In this document: positions 9,612 to 21,537 of the stretch, one piece after another
Position numbering within the stretch: position 1 is the first letter of the stretch
How the letters are laid out: each line of letters opens with the position of its first letter
Source of the DNA: Ischnura elegans
Lineage: Eukaryota > Arthropoda > Insecta > Odonata > Coenagrionidae
Direction: 5' to 3'
NCBI RefSeq assembly: GCF_921293095.1
Contig: NC_060251.1
Span: 65,923,585-65,987,584, forward strand
DNA: 64,000 nt
The notes under the pieces: generated by a model
Told to the model about the DNA's origin: nothing
Databases searched by the model: none
What the model saw: the letters and a program-made list of their open reading frames with translations, nothing else
Translations under genes and position numbers: made by a program

Positions 9612-10595
9612 TCATCATCACCATTAATCAACAATCCTGAGATTGGTTTGACACAGCTCTCCATTCCTCTCTCTTATCCGCTAGCCTTTTCATAGTGACG
9701 TATTTATTCTCTTTTACATCCTTTATAACCTGTCCTATGTAACTAATTCGGAGCTGTCCCAATGTCCCTTGCCCTTCTTTCCATCCACTTGTCCTTCTAC
9801 GTTTGTTTTCATTAGGCCATCGTGTCGCAGAATTTGGCCAACAAAGTTGTCCCGTCTTCTGCTTAAGGTTTTTAAAAGACTTATCTTTTCTCCCACTCTT
9901 CTTACCACTTCCTCGTTTCTTACTCGGTCGATCCATTTTATCTTCATCATTCTTCGGTAATACCACATTTCGAATGCTTCCACTCTTGACTTCTCTGCTG
10001 TTGTCAACATCCAAGCCTCGCTTCCATTGGGAAACATTCTCAATATGTAGCATCTGATGAATTGTTTCCTTACTTTTATGCTTGAATTTTCAGCTGTAAA
10101 AAGATTCTTCTTTCTGTAGAAAGCCCTCTTCTCCTGCGCTATTCTGCTGACTATTTCTTTCTGGCTTCGTCCATCGTTGGTAATTCGGCATCCCAGGCAA
10201 GAAAATTCTTTCACCTCTTCAAGCTTCTGCTTCCCTAGGTTAATGTTTGTTCTAGCCTCCTCTCTTTTGCTGGATACTAATATCTTTGTCTTTTTTTGTT
10301 GATTTTCTGACTGATATCTGGCCATTGTCCCCTCCATATCTGTCAATGTCTTCTTCAAATCCCTCTCTGTCTCGGCTATGAGTGCTATATCGTCCGCAAA
10401 TCGCAGCATACTAATTTTTTGTCCGTGGATATTGACACCCAAAGCCTTCTTCTTGATTACATTGATGGCTTTCTCGATGTAAACATTAAAAATTAAGGTG
10501 GAGAGTGCAAAACCCTTGTCTCACCCTTTTTCCTATTCTCTCTTCTGCACAGCTGAGTCCACATTTGATCACAGGTACTTGGTGTCATATATTGA
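9612..10595 (-). pseudogene. LINE family 1 RT, C-terminal half
   Basis: On the minus strand this reads the RT second half of an RTE-like non-LTR retrotransposon. It has a VRQG...ALS motif at about 10500-10540, FADDIALIAE (the catalytic FADD), a KTKILV segment, LEEVKEF..LG, then the long C-terminal region (SEAWML, FEMWYYRRMMKI, ILRHDGLM). The end, IKDVKE....VTMKRLADKREEW, is in another frame at about 9640-9730. At least two frameshifts (about 10510 and 9750) break it, and the first half with the endonuclease is missing. Homologous fragments lie at 33549-33672 and 48479-50820. The clade name rests on motif style only. Confidence 0.8.
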
Positions 10596-10599
10596 GATA

Positions 10600-12393
10600 A
10601 AGGCCCCTTGCATTTTTATTTCCTTATTAGTGCCATTAGTATTTTTTCAATTCTTTGATTCTTTTTAGTCTTATTTTTTACGGTTCTTTTTTTTTGAATC
10701 AAGCCAGAATCATGTTTCCTCCTGATTGTAAAGCGGCAATATCGAAGAGTTCCGTACGCCGCACAAGCAATATGTAAGAAAACGTTACTAAGACTCCTTC
10801 CTCCTATTTACCTCATTCTGTATTTGCTGTTGCAAAGAAATTTATCGGCATATTCAATAGAAATTTGTGCAGCCAAAATTTCCCCTCTAAAAAATAATGG
10901 CTTCTTGAGAAAAACTCTATCCCTCCTGAATGCGTATCGGAGTATTGCATGTTTCGAGGGTATCTGTCAGTTCTTTCCCCTCGGACCACCGAGTGCGAAA
11001 CGAACATTTGCCCTGCTTCGCCTTTTTTTCGTGACAAAGAGGCGAAATCGCTTCCGTATCGGTGCACAATGAAGTCATCGAGTAGAATTACCCATCATCT
11101 CTCTTCGATCCGTGCCAAATTATGACGCGTTATTGTGTCACGTAGAAAGCGAGAGCTTAAGTTTTTAGACCTTCAGACCGCGCCTTTCATATGAAGGATC
11201 CTAGAATGTGCATCGGAGTGACCCTCAAGATTTTCGCGTGGGAGGCGTTATTGTTAAAAAAAACGGAGCGTGGCGTAAAAAAAACTCAAACAGCTGATGA
11301 GAAGGCCCACACGCAGTCAATTAAAGGTGCGGGCTTGCGCCAAGGGTCGAAGTCAAGTCCCAAAATATGGCTCAAGACGACATCCAAGTTTTTGATTGAT
11401 GTAGTGCTAGATACATTTTTTTCGTCATTTTGGGAATTTTTGGGGAAAAAAGTGCTGTCGCCAATGGGCGAGGCGAGAGAAATATGCTCAAGGTTTGAGG
11501 GTTTTGGAATTTTTAGGGCTGACAATTCAATTCCCATTCGCCTATCAAGGGGAGCCCTTTATGAGGGACCGCGAAGGCTGTTGAAGAACCAGAGAGGGCC
11601 CGCAGAGTTTTCCGAGAGGCCCCATGGCTTTTATGAAATGGCCTTTGTCCTCCCGGCCATTCCAAGGGGGTTTCCTAAGTTGTGGAAGGGTGCCTGCCCG
11701 TGGCCATTTATGGGGAAGTGGTGGTGCAAGATATGAAAGAGGACCCTCCTCTTTTTCTAAGGCTCCGCTAAGAATGAGGCGTTAGAAAAGAAGCACTAAT
11801 GTGGTTGGATGGTGGTTGACCGTGGACGAAATATTAAGTTGAGGGCTTACGCTGTGTTATATTCGGCGTATCGCCCGTAAAGTGAGTTATGCTGGCGGAG
11901 ATAAAATGGACCCTACCGTCTTATGAAGTTGCCTCTCCTTCCCGTACAATTTTTTGTGTTTGTAAATGAATATGTCCTCTATTATGGCATCTTCATATTT
12001 ACTCGTATGAAACTGCGTTTTCATAGGAAAGTACGTGCGGTTTGAGAACTTACTTATCTATTTTTCGAAGTCCATTTCTTTCCTCAGGCTGGTTACTTGT
12101 AATTCTACAAGTATGTGACTTTTGAGAGCGTTTCGATTTTTAATGACAAGTTGAGGATATTTTACATGTTAAATATTCGCGTTCTTGAATTTGGAGTTAT
12201 ATTTTAGGAAATGGCATACTCAAGGTTTTATTCTGCGAGATAATAATGTGAGTTCTATAAACAAGGAAGTTTTTCTCTCAAACTGATAACTTACGGATAC
12301 ATGTACTAGTATGTTATAATGTTCGAGATTATAGCGCCAAAAAATAAAAAAATACTTCCACAAATAAAAGAAATACTTCTAAGTTTGCGTCGA
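10600..12393. other. No supported gene
   Basis: Mixed-composition DNA. A 181-codon plus ORF at 11191-11736 shows no domain, signal peptide or repeat homology and is uniformly low-complexity in basic and aromatic residues. I do not call it. Confidence 0.45.
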
Positions 12394-12481
12394 ATGCAAC
12401 ACCTTCTTCCGAGGAGTGGAAGGATTTGAAATTCTCTAAAAACGATTCAAATCATCCACTGCTCTGAGGAAGTTGTTGCAT
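12394..12481. repeat. Imperfect hairpin, 38-bp arms
   Basis: The left arm 12394-12433 and right arm 12445-12481 are inverted copies with a loop of about 11 nt. Both arms carry TGCAAC/GTTGCAT and AAATC.TCCACT. Flanks hold CTGAGGA and GAAACG, which resemble the ends of Penelope-like elements. It could also fold like a microRNA precursor. Confidence 0.65.
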
Positions 12482-14920
12482 GAAACGAAAATTTATAAGT
12501 TCATGTATTTATTTTATTTGAGGATGCATAATTTTTATTTTTTGTGCTCTGCCATCTCGAGCATTATTATAATGTGTCACTGGAAACACCTTTTTATCAG
12601 GAACTCAGTATTATATTATGATACAATTAATGACAGTAAGTGCAAATGCTTTTTGCGACGTAAGCTATAAAGCTTGGCTGAGTGAAGTGATACATATTCT
12701 TTGATCACTAACATATATCCTAGATTTAATAAAATGATAGTGTTTTCGTATGGTTTTAAGGTTAGTAATGCACTTTTATAGCTAAGCCTTATGAAGGGGT
12801 TCAAATTATGGCTTGATTCTTTTTTCTAGCCCTCCTATCTTAGACCTGAAGATGGTTGCCGAGCCGTTGGTGAAAATATGGATAAATTCAATGGAAATGG
12901 TCAGTTGAAGTGATAATAACGACTGGAGGCAGAGAAAATACTTGAAGTAAGTTCCCTTCACTTAATATGGACAAGATTTTCTTTTCCTACAGCTCAGGAT
13001 CATTGGCTCAAAATTATCAGATAATTTATCTGTTGTACTGTATGATTTAGCTCTTTCCCGTTGAATACAATGAATAAAATTCTCTTGGGTTCGCGCGCGG
13101 GTCAGAAAAATTAAGACAGCCGACGTTTCGTATCCCCTCATTCGCAATAAATTAGCTAGATTCGCGTAAATCAAGTATGATTGCGTCAGGAGGTCAATTC
13201 GCAAACTTGTACTCTTTAGGACAGCCTAAATCCATGTAATGTTCGTGAGCTGAACGACAAGGGATTTGGGGAAGTAAGGCTTTTTTATTTTAGGAGTAAA
13301 GTGTACACTTGCACTAAGTTAGATAGAATGCATCTATCACGTTGTTTCTGTGCATGATGTGGGATGTGATTCTCAGAGACACATGTTCCCGTTATGCCTC
13401 AACGCCACTTCAGAAAATTGACCCATGGGACTTCATTTCACATTCAAGGAATGTGCTGATTTTTCCGCCTAATATTCCACAGTACCACATGGTTCATTCC
13501 CAGGACCGGGGTAGACTAAAACAAAAAATAAAAACACGTGTGAAGAATAACAGGAAAATGGCATCACGAAATAGTTTAGGTGTGAATAATCCCATATTCA
13601 TGCTCTATGGGGGCATTTTCTTGGATGCAATTAATTAGAAACACGCTTTTACCGTTATGAGCCACAAATCTTAGATTTAGACCATGTCCTCCTACCAAGG
13701 TCGCGTCTACACCCAACCTCCTTATGTTTCTAGGAGAAAAGACATTTTTTCCGAGCCAACCCCTTTGTGCTGTGGATAAAAAAGTTTCATTTTTTTCCGA
13801 AAAATTTGAAAGGCCGCGGCCGTGGGTGGTCTTTGCTCTTCTCTCTTACACTATGAGAGATTTGTTTCCATTCTTCGTCGCCAGGGGGATGCAAATCTGC
13901 GAGTGTGGTCCCCTGCTATATCATCATCCCTTCGATGGTCCAAACCGCGGGAGGGAGCGTTCTGAGGGTTTGCGTCCCCCCTCCCGAAAAAGGGTGTAAC
14001 TCCCGCGCCGAAATATCGGTCGCCCCCTGGAGGGAACCCTCACTGTCTGTGGCGAACTCTGAAACTCCGGCCTCAGTGATATTTTCTTTTGACTGCGTGA
14101 TTATTTACGACCGAATCGCACTGGAGCGCCCCTCTGTCTGAAGAAACCACTCGAGCTATTCTAAGGGTAGCTACCATCGGAATTTGTTGTCCAACATCGT
14201 ATTCATGACAATTATTTTCTTCATCGCAGCAGCAGATAGCAATTTAATGATACATCGGTTCGGTATCTAAAAAAACGGGCTCATAAACAAAAAAAAAAAC
14301 GATCGAGATAGAGTATTTTACTTTAACTTTACGGAGAACCGTATTTGCCATTTTTTAGACTATAGCTATTAGAGCAATTCACTGAGAAAAATCGACGGCC
14401 TTCACATAGCGTAAATAAATTGATGACATCACACGCTACTGCCGTACAGAACTTCGGTTCTCAGCTTTTTATCGAAAGTGTGAGGAAATTAGATTTGAAA
14501 ATACGGTAGTTAGTGTCTCTATTCATGCTACCTTCGCTGGTGAGAGCAATTAGCCGGCTAATTTTGAGGCCTAATGCAATGGAAATCACGTTCAGATGGC
14601 ATCCTCCCTTTGAAGGGTACGTTTAGGCACACATAATTTGGTCACGGCTTTCATGAATTTTATGTCTTAACTGTCTCAAACCAAAATGTTTTTAAAAATT
14701 TGCAGACTAATGAGACGTTGCTTGTAATCCATCGATTCATGTCATCTTGTTTTTACGAAACCTTTCAGGATAAGATCACTGCCTCGATAAAATTATTTCC
14801 ATGAAAACTTCGCTGCAGGTAAATGCATTACTTTCACTAATTATTCAGGCTAGTAAACGTTTATAGAACGTCCCTAATTTTCTTTTCGCATGCAATGAAG
14901 TTTATACACCATGGATGAAA
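12482..14920. other. No supported gene
   Basis: AT-rich with a GC-richer patch at about 13700-14140. Short ORFs only, none with a recognised domain. No repeat relation to the rest of the window was found. Confidence 0.45.
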
Positions 14921-14924
14921 TAAA

Positions 14925-15020
14925 AAATTGGATTCACCGGGGTTCGAACCTAGATTTCTCGATTGCTATTCGTGTATGTTATTAGTTATACCACCAATCC
15001 ATCTTCTTCCAAGATGATTC
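14925..15020 (-). mobile_element. SINE family a fragment
   Basis: The minus strand carries a tRNA B-box-like GGTTCGAACCCCGGTG (plus strand 14938-14950 region) followed by an AT-rich tail. It resembles the copies at 15160-15310, 25945-26127 and 27617-27800. Only part of a tRNA-derived SINE is present. Confidence 0.45.
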
Positions 15021-15159
15021 TCAGAATGGGTTAACTGAATAAGGTGTTGACGTCTCAAGTCCATACTGTGGCACAAAAGAAGGATATCTTGCTTGCTAAG
15101 ATACTGTCGGAGAATAAACCTCTTTGTCCTTATTCCGCGACAGACGTTTTCTAAAGCAC

Positions 15160-15315
15160 TGCACAGATCAAGTGACTTCGTACGCAGACTTGCGTTCAGA
15201 TGGAAAGCTCTATTCACTAAGGTTTAAAATCACCATGAAAATATTATTTAAAATTATCGGGATTTGAACCTGTATCTTCCGATTTCCAGTCATATCAATC
15301 AAGTGTGTTCATTAA
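15160..15315 (-). mobile_element. SINE family a fragment
   Basis: The plus-strand text shares CAAGTGACTT.GTACGCAG, ATTCAC.AA and CGGGATT.GAACC.GTAT with 25980-26100, in the same order and spacing. That shows two copies of one tRNA-related SINE on the minus strand. No complete A box could be placed. Confidence 0.55.
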
Positions 15316-15529
15316 TTCAATTAAGGTACAGAATTCAATCATCTCCTCAATTTAGATATTTACAACATATACAAATTGGAAAGCTAGTTTAGCAAAATAG
15401 TCTATGAATCTAGAATATGAGTGTAGAATAAATTGAATTGATTTGAATTATGGGCATTTTTGATGTTCGGTCAATGGTGAGGAATTTTTACCTCCCCTCA
15501 CACTAGACTCATTGCAAGAAGTGTTGAAT

Positions 15530-15792
15530 CAGCGACTTAACTATGGGGGGGATGAGGGCATGTACCCCCAAAAACGTCAGAGAAATCAAAAAAGTATTTA
15601 CAAATCTTGTCTGCATTTGATATACAATAACTGCATCTGCTTAAATTTTAATTTTAAGTGCCAAAAATGATGTAAAATACATTTTCAGGCCTATTATTTT
15701 TCAAAATATTTCCTGAACTCCCCATTTCCTAGGGGGTAGCCCCCGCTAACCCCCCACATCCCCCCCAAAGCATATTCCTAGTTACGCTACTG
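15530..15792. mobile_element. hAT-like MITE (CAG...CTG ends)
   Basis: 263 bp with imperfect inverted ends (CAGCGACTTAACTA against CAGTAGCGTAACTA), each followed by a G-rich run. The flanking octamers TGTTGAAT and TGTTGGAG agree at six of eight positions, as expected for an old hAT 8-bp target duplication. No coding capacity. Confidence 0.55.
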
Positions 15793-15800
15793 TGTTGGAG

Positions 15801-17376
15801 AAAATACCAACACCGCTTCAATATTAATATATGACTCTGAGAGGTAGGGTTGTATTTTTTACTCACAGTTAAATAGCCTTGAGTCCGCAAACAAAAGGTT
15901 TTTTTCATAACCGATGATACGCTTTTCTATCAACAATCCTTTTATGATCTGTAAAGGTTTTTGAGAAATGTAGGTGTTATTGGTCTGACTCGATTATATT
16001 CTCGGTCTGACTCGGTATTTGACCTCTTTTTGTTCTTTTGTGAGTGAAGATTTTAACTAGTAGTTATGTAAACCTTGCATGGAATCCATATTGTTCGCTA
16101 ACTTTGGGAGACACATCAGCACACTGTACAAATTTATGTCGCCATAATTTATTACCTTATCGCGTGCCCTCGCATTTATTCTATCGGTCACCTTTGCAAA
16201 TAATATGGGCAAAAACAAAGTTACACGAGGCCAAGCGAGAGAAAGAGGGAGAGAGTATTTTCAATGTAAGCCAGTTTATTCAAAGCCTCAGCTCATCCAG
16301 CATGTCAAATTAACTATTGTCGAACAAGGCAAATTCAATTTCCACTCAAGTTTTTCTTGCTTAAATTAATATAGTAAATTATCACTGTGTATGTGTATTA
16401 TCCTTTGGAGAAATTTATGGTATAAAAATGACTTTAAAAGGATGGCTATTGGGTATGTTGCATATTCTTCTATTGGTTCTGAATGTGCACTAATATTGAT
16501 TTTCAAGCTGATTTTAAATTCTCAAAAAATTTCAAACTAATTCTAAAGCGGAAAATAGTTCTTTAATACCAAACCACCGCATCTAATTGAATCACTCTCC
16601 ATATTATTTATTTCTTTGTGCGACTGGAGCAAAGATTTGGAGACCAACCAAGGGAGAGGAACCCCTCGTCGCGACGGAGTAGACGCTGGCCCCCATTTCC
16701 ACCGCAGAAGAAGGGGACGATGAAAATATTGTTATGTCAGTCCCTTCAAGTCAGTATGTGTTGAATGGGCGGGAGGGTCCAATTACCCCCGGGGGGGCAT
16801 GGGCTTTCAGGTCCCGCGTTGTGGGTGGGTCCCTGCGGCCCCGGCTTCCCTCTCTCTCGTTGAAAGCGCCCCCGCGGCGAGGCCGACCGTAATTGTGACG
16901 GATAGCGCAATGGGCCCTTTTGAAGGCCGCGAATTGATAAAGAGGGGCCGCCCACGGGCGGAATCAAATGGAGGAGGAATGGTGGATGATAGGATTTGAA
17001 GGCGCACGACGGAGACAAAGAGCACTTGTTCCGCCTTAAGCTCTTCCCACTCATTTTCTTCCTCTTCGGTGGGTAAACGGAGCGAACCATTTTGCGCATT
17101 CGTCCTGCCTCTTCAGTCAGCACTTGATCACGAGTTTTGTCACGTCGCACGCTCGCGTTTGCGATTGGTCGCGCCCTTCTACTCTCCTCCATTTCGTTTC
17201 CTTCCGCACGTGCCGTTAAAATGTCCTCGTGGCCCGGATTGGGTCGTTAGTACTGACTTTAAAATAAAAAGCATTCATTGCAAAGACGTTTTTCGTATGG
17301 TCGCTTCAGTTTGGTTGCATTAAAATGACTCTTTTTCGAGCTATAGGTCACCAAATTTGGTTCTTTGCTCTAGCAC
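15801..17376. other. No supported gene
   Basis: AT-rich to 16600, then a GC-rich patch from 16640 to 17250 with overlapping chance ORFs on both strands. No motif recognised. Confidence 0.45.
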
Positions 17377-17654
17377 TAGGTTCCTCAACCCGCGGCCCGC
17401 CGGATAATTTATTGCGGCCCCTAGAGGCTGAAGAAAATATTGTATCGCGAAACAAACATCGACAAACTCGTCAAAAATGTCAAAAACAAATTGATTGAAC
17501 TTTTTAACAAAAACAAAGGTTATTGCACTTTGAAATTATATGTTTTTAAAAATGATATCGATGTGGTGGTAAAGTGACGTGGACCATTGTGGCCCTCCGG
17601 TCGATGTGAAATCGATTTTTGGCCTTTGCATTAAATAAGGTAAAGGAACCTTGC
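17377..17654. mobile_element. hAT-like MITE
   Basis: 278 bp with inverted termini containing AGGTTCCT near each end and the subterminal CCGCGGCCCGCC typical of hAT-derived MITEs. The flanking octamers TCTAGCAC and GCTAGCAC match at seven of eight positions. Non-coding. Confidence 0.6.
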
Positions 17655-20294
17655 GCTAGCACCTTCTAAAACGAATAAAAAACGGTTTCTAGGCCCTGGA
17701 AATTAGACCACCTGAACTTATTTTACGTATGTTAGCAAGAAAAAAGGTAATTATTTATTGAATTGTGGCAGGCAATATTGAGTATTTTGTTGTAACATCG
17801 GAAAGAGTCGTGCTCAAATCAATTTCGTGGAAAGATTGGAATTTTTCATTTATTTAATTTGATATATAGCTTTGTGATTTTGACCCCTTTAAAATTAAAT
17901 CCTCCGAACTATATAATAATGAGCATTTTGAGCTTCCGTACCTCTGCCATGGCACTGTTTCCTCAGCTCTTCAAGAGGCTTCCGAATTAGACAGAGCGAC
18001 AGGCAGGCATAGTTCGCCGCCGAAGTGATAACTCAACGCCGTCATTTCTATCATTTCTCATGCGGGAGGGCTACCTACCCTCGGGAAATCTTCTCCATTT
18101 ATGCCCCTGTCTCTCTTGAGTAATATTTTCGATTCGAATTTCACATGGCTCTGCAAGGGAGGAACATTTGTATCCATTCTCTCAAGACATTCGAACTCGG
18201 CACAGCCAGCATTCTTCCAGAGGGGGCCACATCCGGTCTATTTTTTTTTAGCTACTCAACCACCAAGGTTGCATCCTTTCCTCCCCCGCCTTAATTTAAT
18301 TAATCCTTTTCTGCGCGGACGGACCCTTACGGTGGCCGTAGACTTCGCCGGCCCGCGGGCGAGCGCCAATCCTTTCGGGAAGTAATTTTTTTCCGTTCTA
18401 CCATGGAGAAAAATGTTGCCAGAGAGGGGTATCGGTGCAGCTGCCAGAACCTGCGTCCCTGGGTATAGAAATCCACGGGGTCCCACCCTGTTTTCACTTG
18501 TCCCGCTCAAAATGAATTCGTGGGGTCCGCCAATGTTACAATGCCTACTGCCACGGGGCGTCCTTCTTCAGACTCGTGAATTAGTACCCAAAGCGACGAA
18601 GGAAGTCTCGGGAAGAGAATACTTTTGGGGAGGAAGTCAGAATTGAAATCGGGAAAGTCACAATGTGGGATTATAACAATCGAAAATCGGCGCAGGAATC
18701 GAATCTCTTCTTCTTGTATGTCTCGATCCCACAGCTTTCCGGTGGAAAGCGGGTCCTCTGAGGTAGCAACAATGACCGCACCCCCGCCCCCTGAAGGCAA
18801 CAATGGGAGCCAAATGAAGATGTTCTTTTCCCCGCTGCCGCGGATGGTTTATTCATCCAACCCATCCCACTTTGCTTTGATCCGTGTGGAGAGGGACTAC
18901 CGAGAAAGCTTTTATACAACAATGTCGAAGTGCTAGTGGGGGCGGCTTTGGGTCAGCAGGTCTAGGCCCCTCTGGTATGCGCGCCAACCCCACGGTGGGA
19001 GGGTCGAATCAATTGGCGGCTACCATCCTTCGGCTGGGCATCTTTTCTATTATTCCCGTCCCTACTCCAGGCCTCAATCGTGAAGGCGAAAGTTGAGGTG
19101 TCGGTGGGAGTGGTGATTTTTCCCGTGACGAGTGACGAGGCAAGCATCGCAAGAGGGTTTAAAAAGTAAATGGGAGGCGGGACATAGCCGTGTAAATCGA
19201 GATTCGAGGCGGCAAATTGGCACGCGGGTGCTGGGCTAATGCCTGCGGCCCCCGTGTAATGATGGCCTGCGTTTAATAAAGCCCCATGCGCACACAAGCG
19301 TTCAAATCGATTGTCACCTCTCGGCTCGTTCTGCCGATTTGCCGCGTCGACGTGATTGGACCTCGTGGGATGTGCGTTGGAGGAGTGGTTTGGGTTCCAG
19401 GTGCCCCCGTATCGACATAATTGGGTACTGGGTGATGGGACAATCACAGGGAAACTTCAGCAAAGATGCAGTCGCGGCGATTGAGTTGTTGCGGTTAATA
19501 TGTCCGCTTGGTACGGTACTTAATTTCGGCCGGAACGGAGTTCCGACACCTCTCAGGTAAAATTGGGTGCTATGATGTTATGAGCAACAAAAACATCAGG
19601 AAAGACCTCAAACTATGTCCAGTTCTAACTTATCTAAAATCGCACTTGTCAAAATTCGAAAAATCTTTCGCTGCTACTAAAAATCCATTATTAGAAAATC
19701 TCTGGGACTACGAAATACCTGTTAAACCAAAATACCTTTATCCCAAATCTGCCCTAAACCCTACCCACATTCCCAATCCCTAACTCCCCCAATTGACTAT
19801 GCCATGACTCATGTAAAAATTTAAAAAGTGATTGTCTTTAGCTGCAAGAAACAACAAGAAAAGGGAAACACCCAGGAGACAGCCGGATTGGCTGGGAACT
19901 GCGGACTAAACAATGAGAGAGATACTTGCGAGAGGGTGCTATGATGCGCTATGAAGATAAAAAAATCTTTGTAAATTTCCACTGAATTTTTTATTTGACG
20001 CTATAGTATACGACGCTAAGTCGTCAATCTCGAGTATGCCTTAGCGTCAATCGCGTCGTACTAGTAAAAAATCTGTGGAAACTTACGAAGATTGTTTATC
20101 TTTAGTCAGCATGAATTTTTACCTAGTGAAATTCGAATATATCCATTTCGCTATATTGCAGCGCTGCGCTGGCACCAACGGGTTAGCTCAAACAGCGCAT
20201 GTGGTTGTCATTTAACGGTCCTAATTTCAAAATTCCGACGCCCTAATTCAAGTCCGACCGAAGGCATTTACTTTAAAAAAATGAACGGATAAAG
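17655..20294. other. No supported gene
   Basis: Contains a GC-rich block (about 18250-19560) with several overlapping ORFs up to 161 codons. None has a recognised domain and both strands are equally open, as expected for GC-rich non-coding DNA. At about 20000 the text is locally self-complementary (GACGCTA..TAGCGTC). Confidence 0.45.
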
Positions 20295-20398
20295 TAAATT
20301 TGACACCGATGTAGAATCTGAGTTTTTCCCGGCGTATGCTCTGCAGGAATATTTCTCGGGTTTCCCACCGGGTGTCGTATCGGGTTGTAGTTCCCAAC

Positions 20399-20430
20399 GT
20401 TTCCATGACTAAGTCCGTCATCGTCATCAG
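20399..20430 (-). ncRNA. Hammerhead-like core, left arm
   Basis: Mirror image of 21440-21471: CTGATGA, a 5-bp stem ATGAC/GTCAT with a bulged G, then GAAAC, read on the minus strand. Confidence 0.35.
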
Positions 20431-20483
20431 GGGTTAATGTTGAGCCAAGTTTTTTCTCCGGTATTTATACACAAGAGGGCCGT

Positions 20484-20911
20484 TCAAGTGGGCCCTGATT
20501 GGTCCTTTCTGAATTGGGGTGATTTATAGTGATTGATCACTGACTTCCACGTATTACTTAACTGGAAGCCTTTGTCTCTGTTTAGGTTCTTTTGGTGTAT
20601 GTTGATTTGTATGGCTTCTTTGACAATTCGATCCCAGTAGTTGTCTGTGCGGCATAGCACTTTGGTACTTTTAAAATCCACTCGGTGACCGAGGTCCAGG
20701 CAATGCTCTGCCACCGCTGATTTCAGTGGGTGGAACAAGCGTATGCATCGTTCGTGTTCCGTCAGCCTTTTTTCTATGGTGCGGCCTGTTTCCCCAATGT
20801 AAACGTGGCCACATTCACATGGGATGCTGTATACTCCCGACGTCTTGAGGCCCAGGTCATCTTTCGGTGTTCCGATGCAGGTCTTTATCTTGCTGGACGG
20901 TTTGTGTATCG
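20484..20911 (-). pseudogene. Penelope GIY-YIG endonuclease, left arm copy
   Basis: Minus-strand copy of the same coding segment as in the right arm, with identical translation over the last 84 residues (for example RVDFKSTKVLCRTDNYWDR). It lacks the RT and any upstream start, because the palindrome centre cuts it off. Confidence 0.8.
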
Positions 20912-20955
20912 CTTAATCGCTGTTATCGCTTACGTACTCAAGAGACATAACATAG

Positions 20956-21386
20956 AAGCGATACACAAACCGTCCAGCAAGATAAAGACCTGCATCGGAA
21001 CACCGAAAGATGACCTGGGCCTCAAGACGTCGGGAGTATACAGCATCCCATGTGAATGTGGCCACGTTTACATTGGGGAAACAGGCCGCACCATAGAAAA
21101 AAGGCTGACGGAACACGAACGATGCATACGCTTGTTCCACCCACTGAAATCAGCGGTGGCAGAGCATTGCCTGGACCTCGGTCACCGAGTGGATTTTAAA
21201 AGTACCAAAGTGCTATGCCGCACAGACAACTACTGGGATCGAATTGTCAAAGAAGCCATACAAATCAACATACACCAAAAGAACCTAAACAGAGACAAAG
21301 GCTTCCAGTTAAGTAATACGTGGAAGTCAGTGATCAATCACTATAAATCACCCCAATTCAGAAAGGACCAATCAGGGCCCACTTGA
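20956..21386 (+). pseudogene. Penelope GIY-YIG endonuclease, right arm copy
   Basis: This encodes the C-terminal endonuclease of a Penelope-like element, which nicks target DNA for integration. The GIY-YIG pattern is visible as GVYSIPC...CGHVYIGETGRT, followed by an arginine (EKRLTEH), the AEHCLDLGH motif and the downstream EAIQI..HQKNLNRD segment, ending SGPT-stop. A CCHH-like Cys/His spacing (C.CG before VYIGE) is present. The longer ORF from 20730 starts inside the inverted arm and spacer, so its first 75 residues are an artefact. The upstream RT domain is missing, so this is a 5'-truncated copy. Confidence 0.85.
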
Positions 21387-21439
21387 ACGGCCCTCTTGTG
21401 TATAAATACCGGAGAAAAAACTTGGCTCAACATTAACCC

Positions 21440-21471
21440 CTGATGACGATGACGGACTTAGTCATGGAAAC
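21440..21471 (+). ncRNA. Hammerhead-like core, right arm
   Basis: CTGATGA, then a stem ATGAC/GTCAT with loop GGACTTA, then GAAAC. These are conserved elements of hammerhead ribozymes, which are known from Penelope-like elements. I could not draw convincing stems I and III, so self-cleavage is unproven. Confidence 0.35.
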
Positions 21472-21537
21472 GTTGGGAACTACAACCCGATACGACACCC
21501 GGTGGGAAACCCGAGAAATATTCCTAAATTTGACACC

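Larger units (their letters stand above)
20295..21537. mobile_element. Penelope-like element as a palindrome
   Basis: A 1217-bp insertion (20308-21524) is flanked by a perfect 13-bp direct repeat TAAATTTGACACC (20295-20307 and 21525-21537). Inside, arms 20345-20914 and 20956-21525 are inverted copies of exactly 570 bp with no difference I can see, around a 41-bp spacer. A 37-bp unpaired extension (20308-20344) is on the left only. Each arm carries the GIY-YIG endonuclease end of a Penelope-like retroelement. Inverted pseudo-LTRs with a short one-sided extension are known for Penelope. The RT is absent. Confidence 0.85.

Noticed and set aside
9628..10053. Second ORF overlapping the LINE fragment
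   Set aside because: Mostly out of frame with the RT. Only its last 40 codons carry the frameshifted LINE C-terminus, already included in that pseudogene.
11191..11736. 181-codon plus-strand ORF
   Set aside because: No recognisable domain, no similarity to other ORFs here, irregular composition, and no promoter or splice evidence. Chance ORF length is plausible in GC-balanced DNA.
18962..19447. 161-codon minus-strand ORF in GC-rich block
   Set aside because: The opposite strand and other frames are also open there, and the reading is rich in Pro, Ala and Arg without motifs. This is typical of GC-rich non-coding DNA.
20730..20955. N-terminal 75 residues of the Penelope ORF
   Set aside because: This part reads the antisense of the left palindrome arm and the spacer, so it is not a natural N-terminus.
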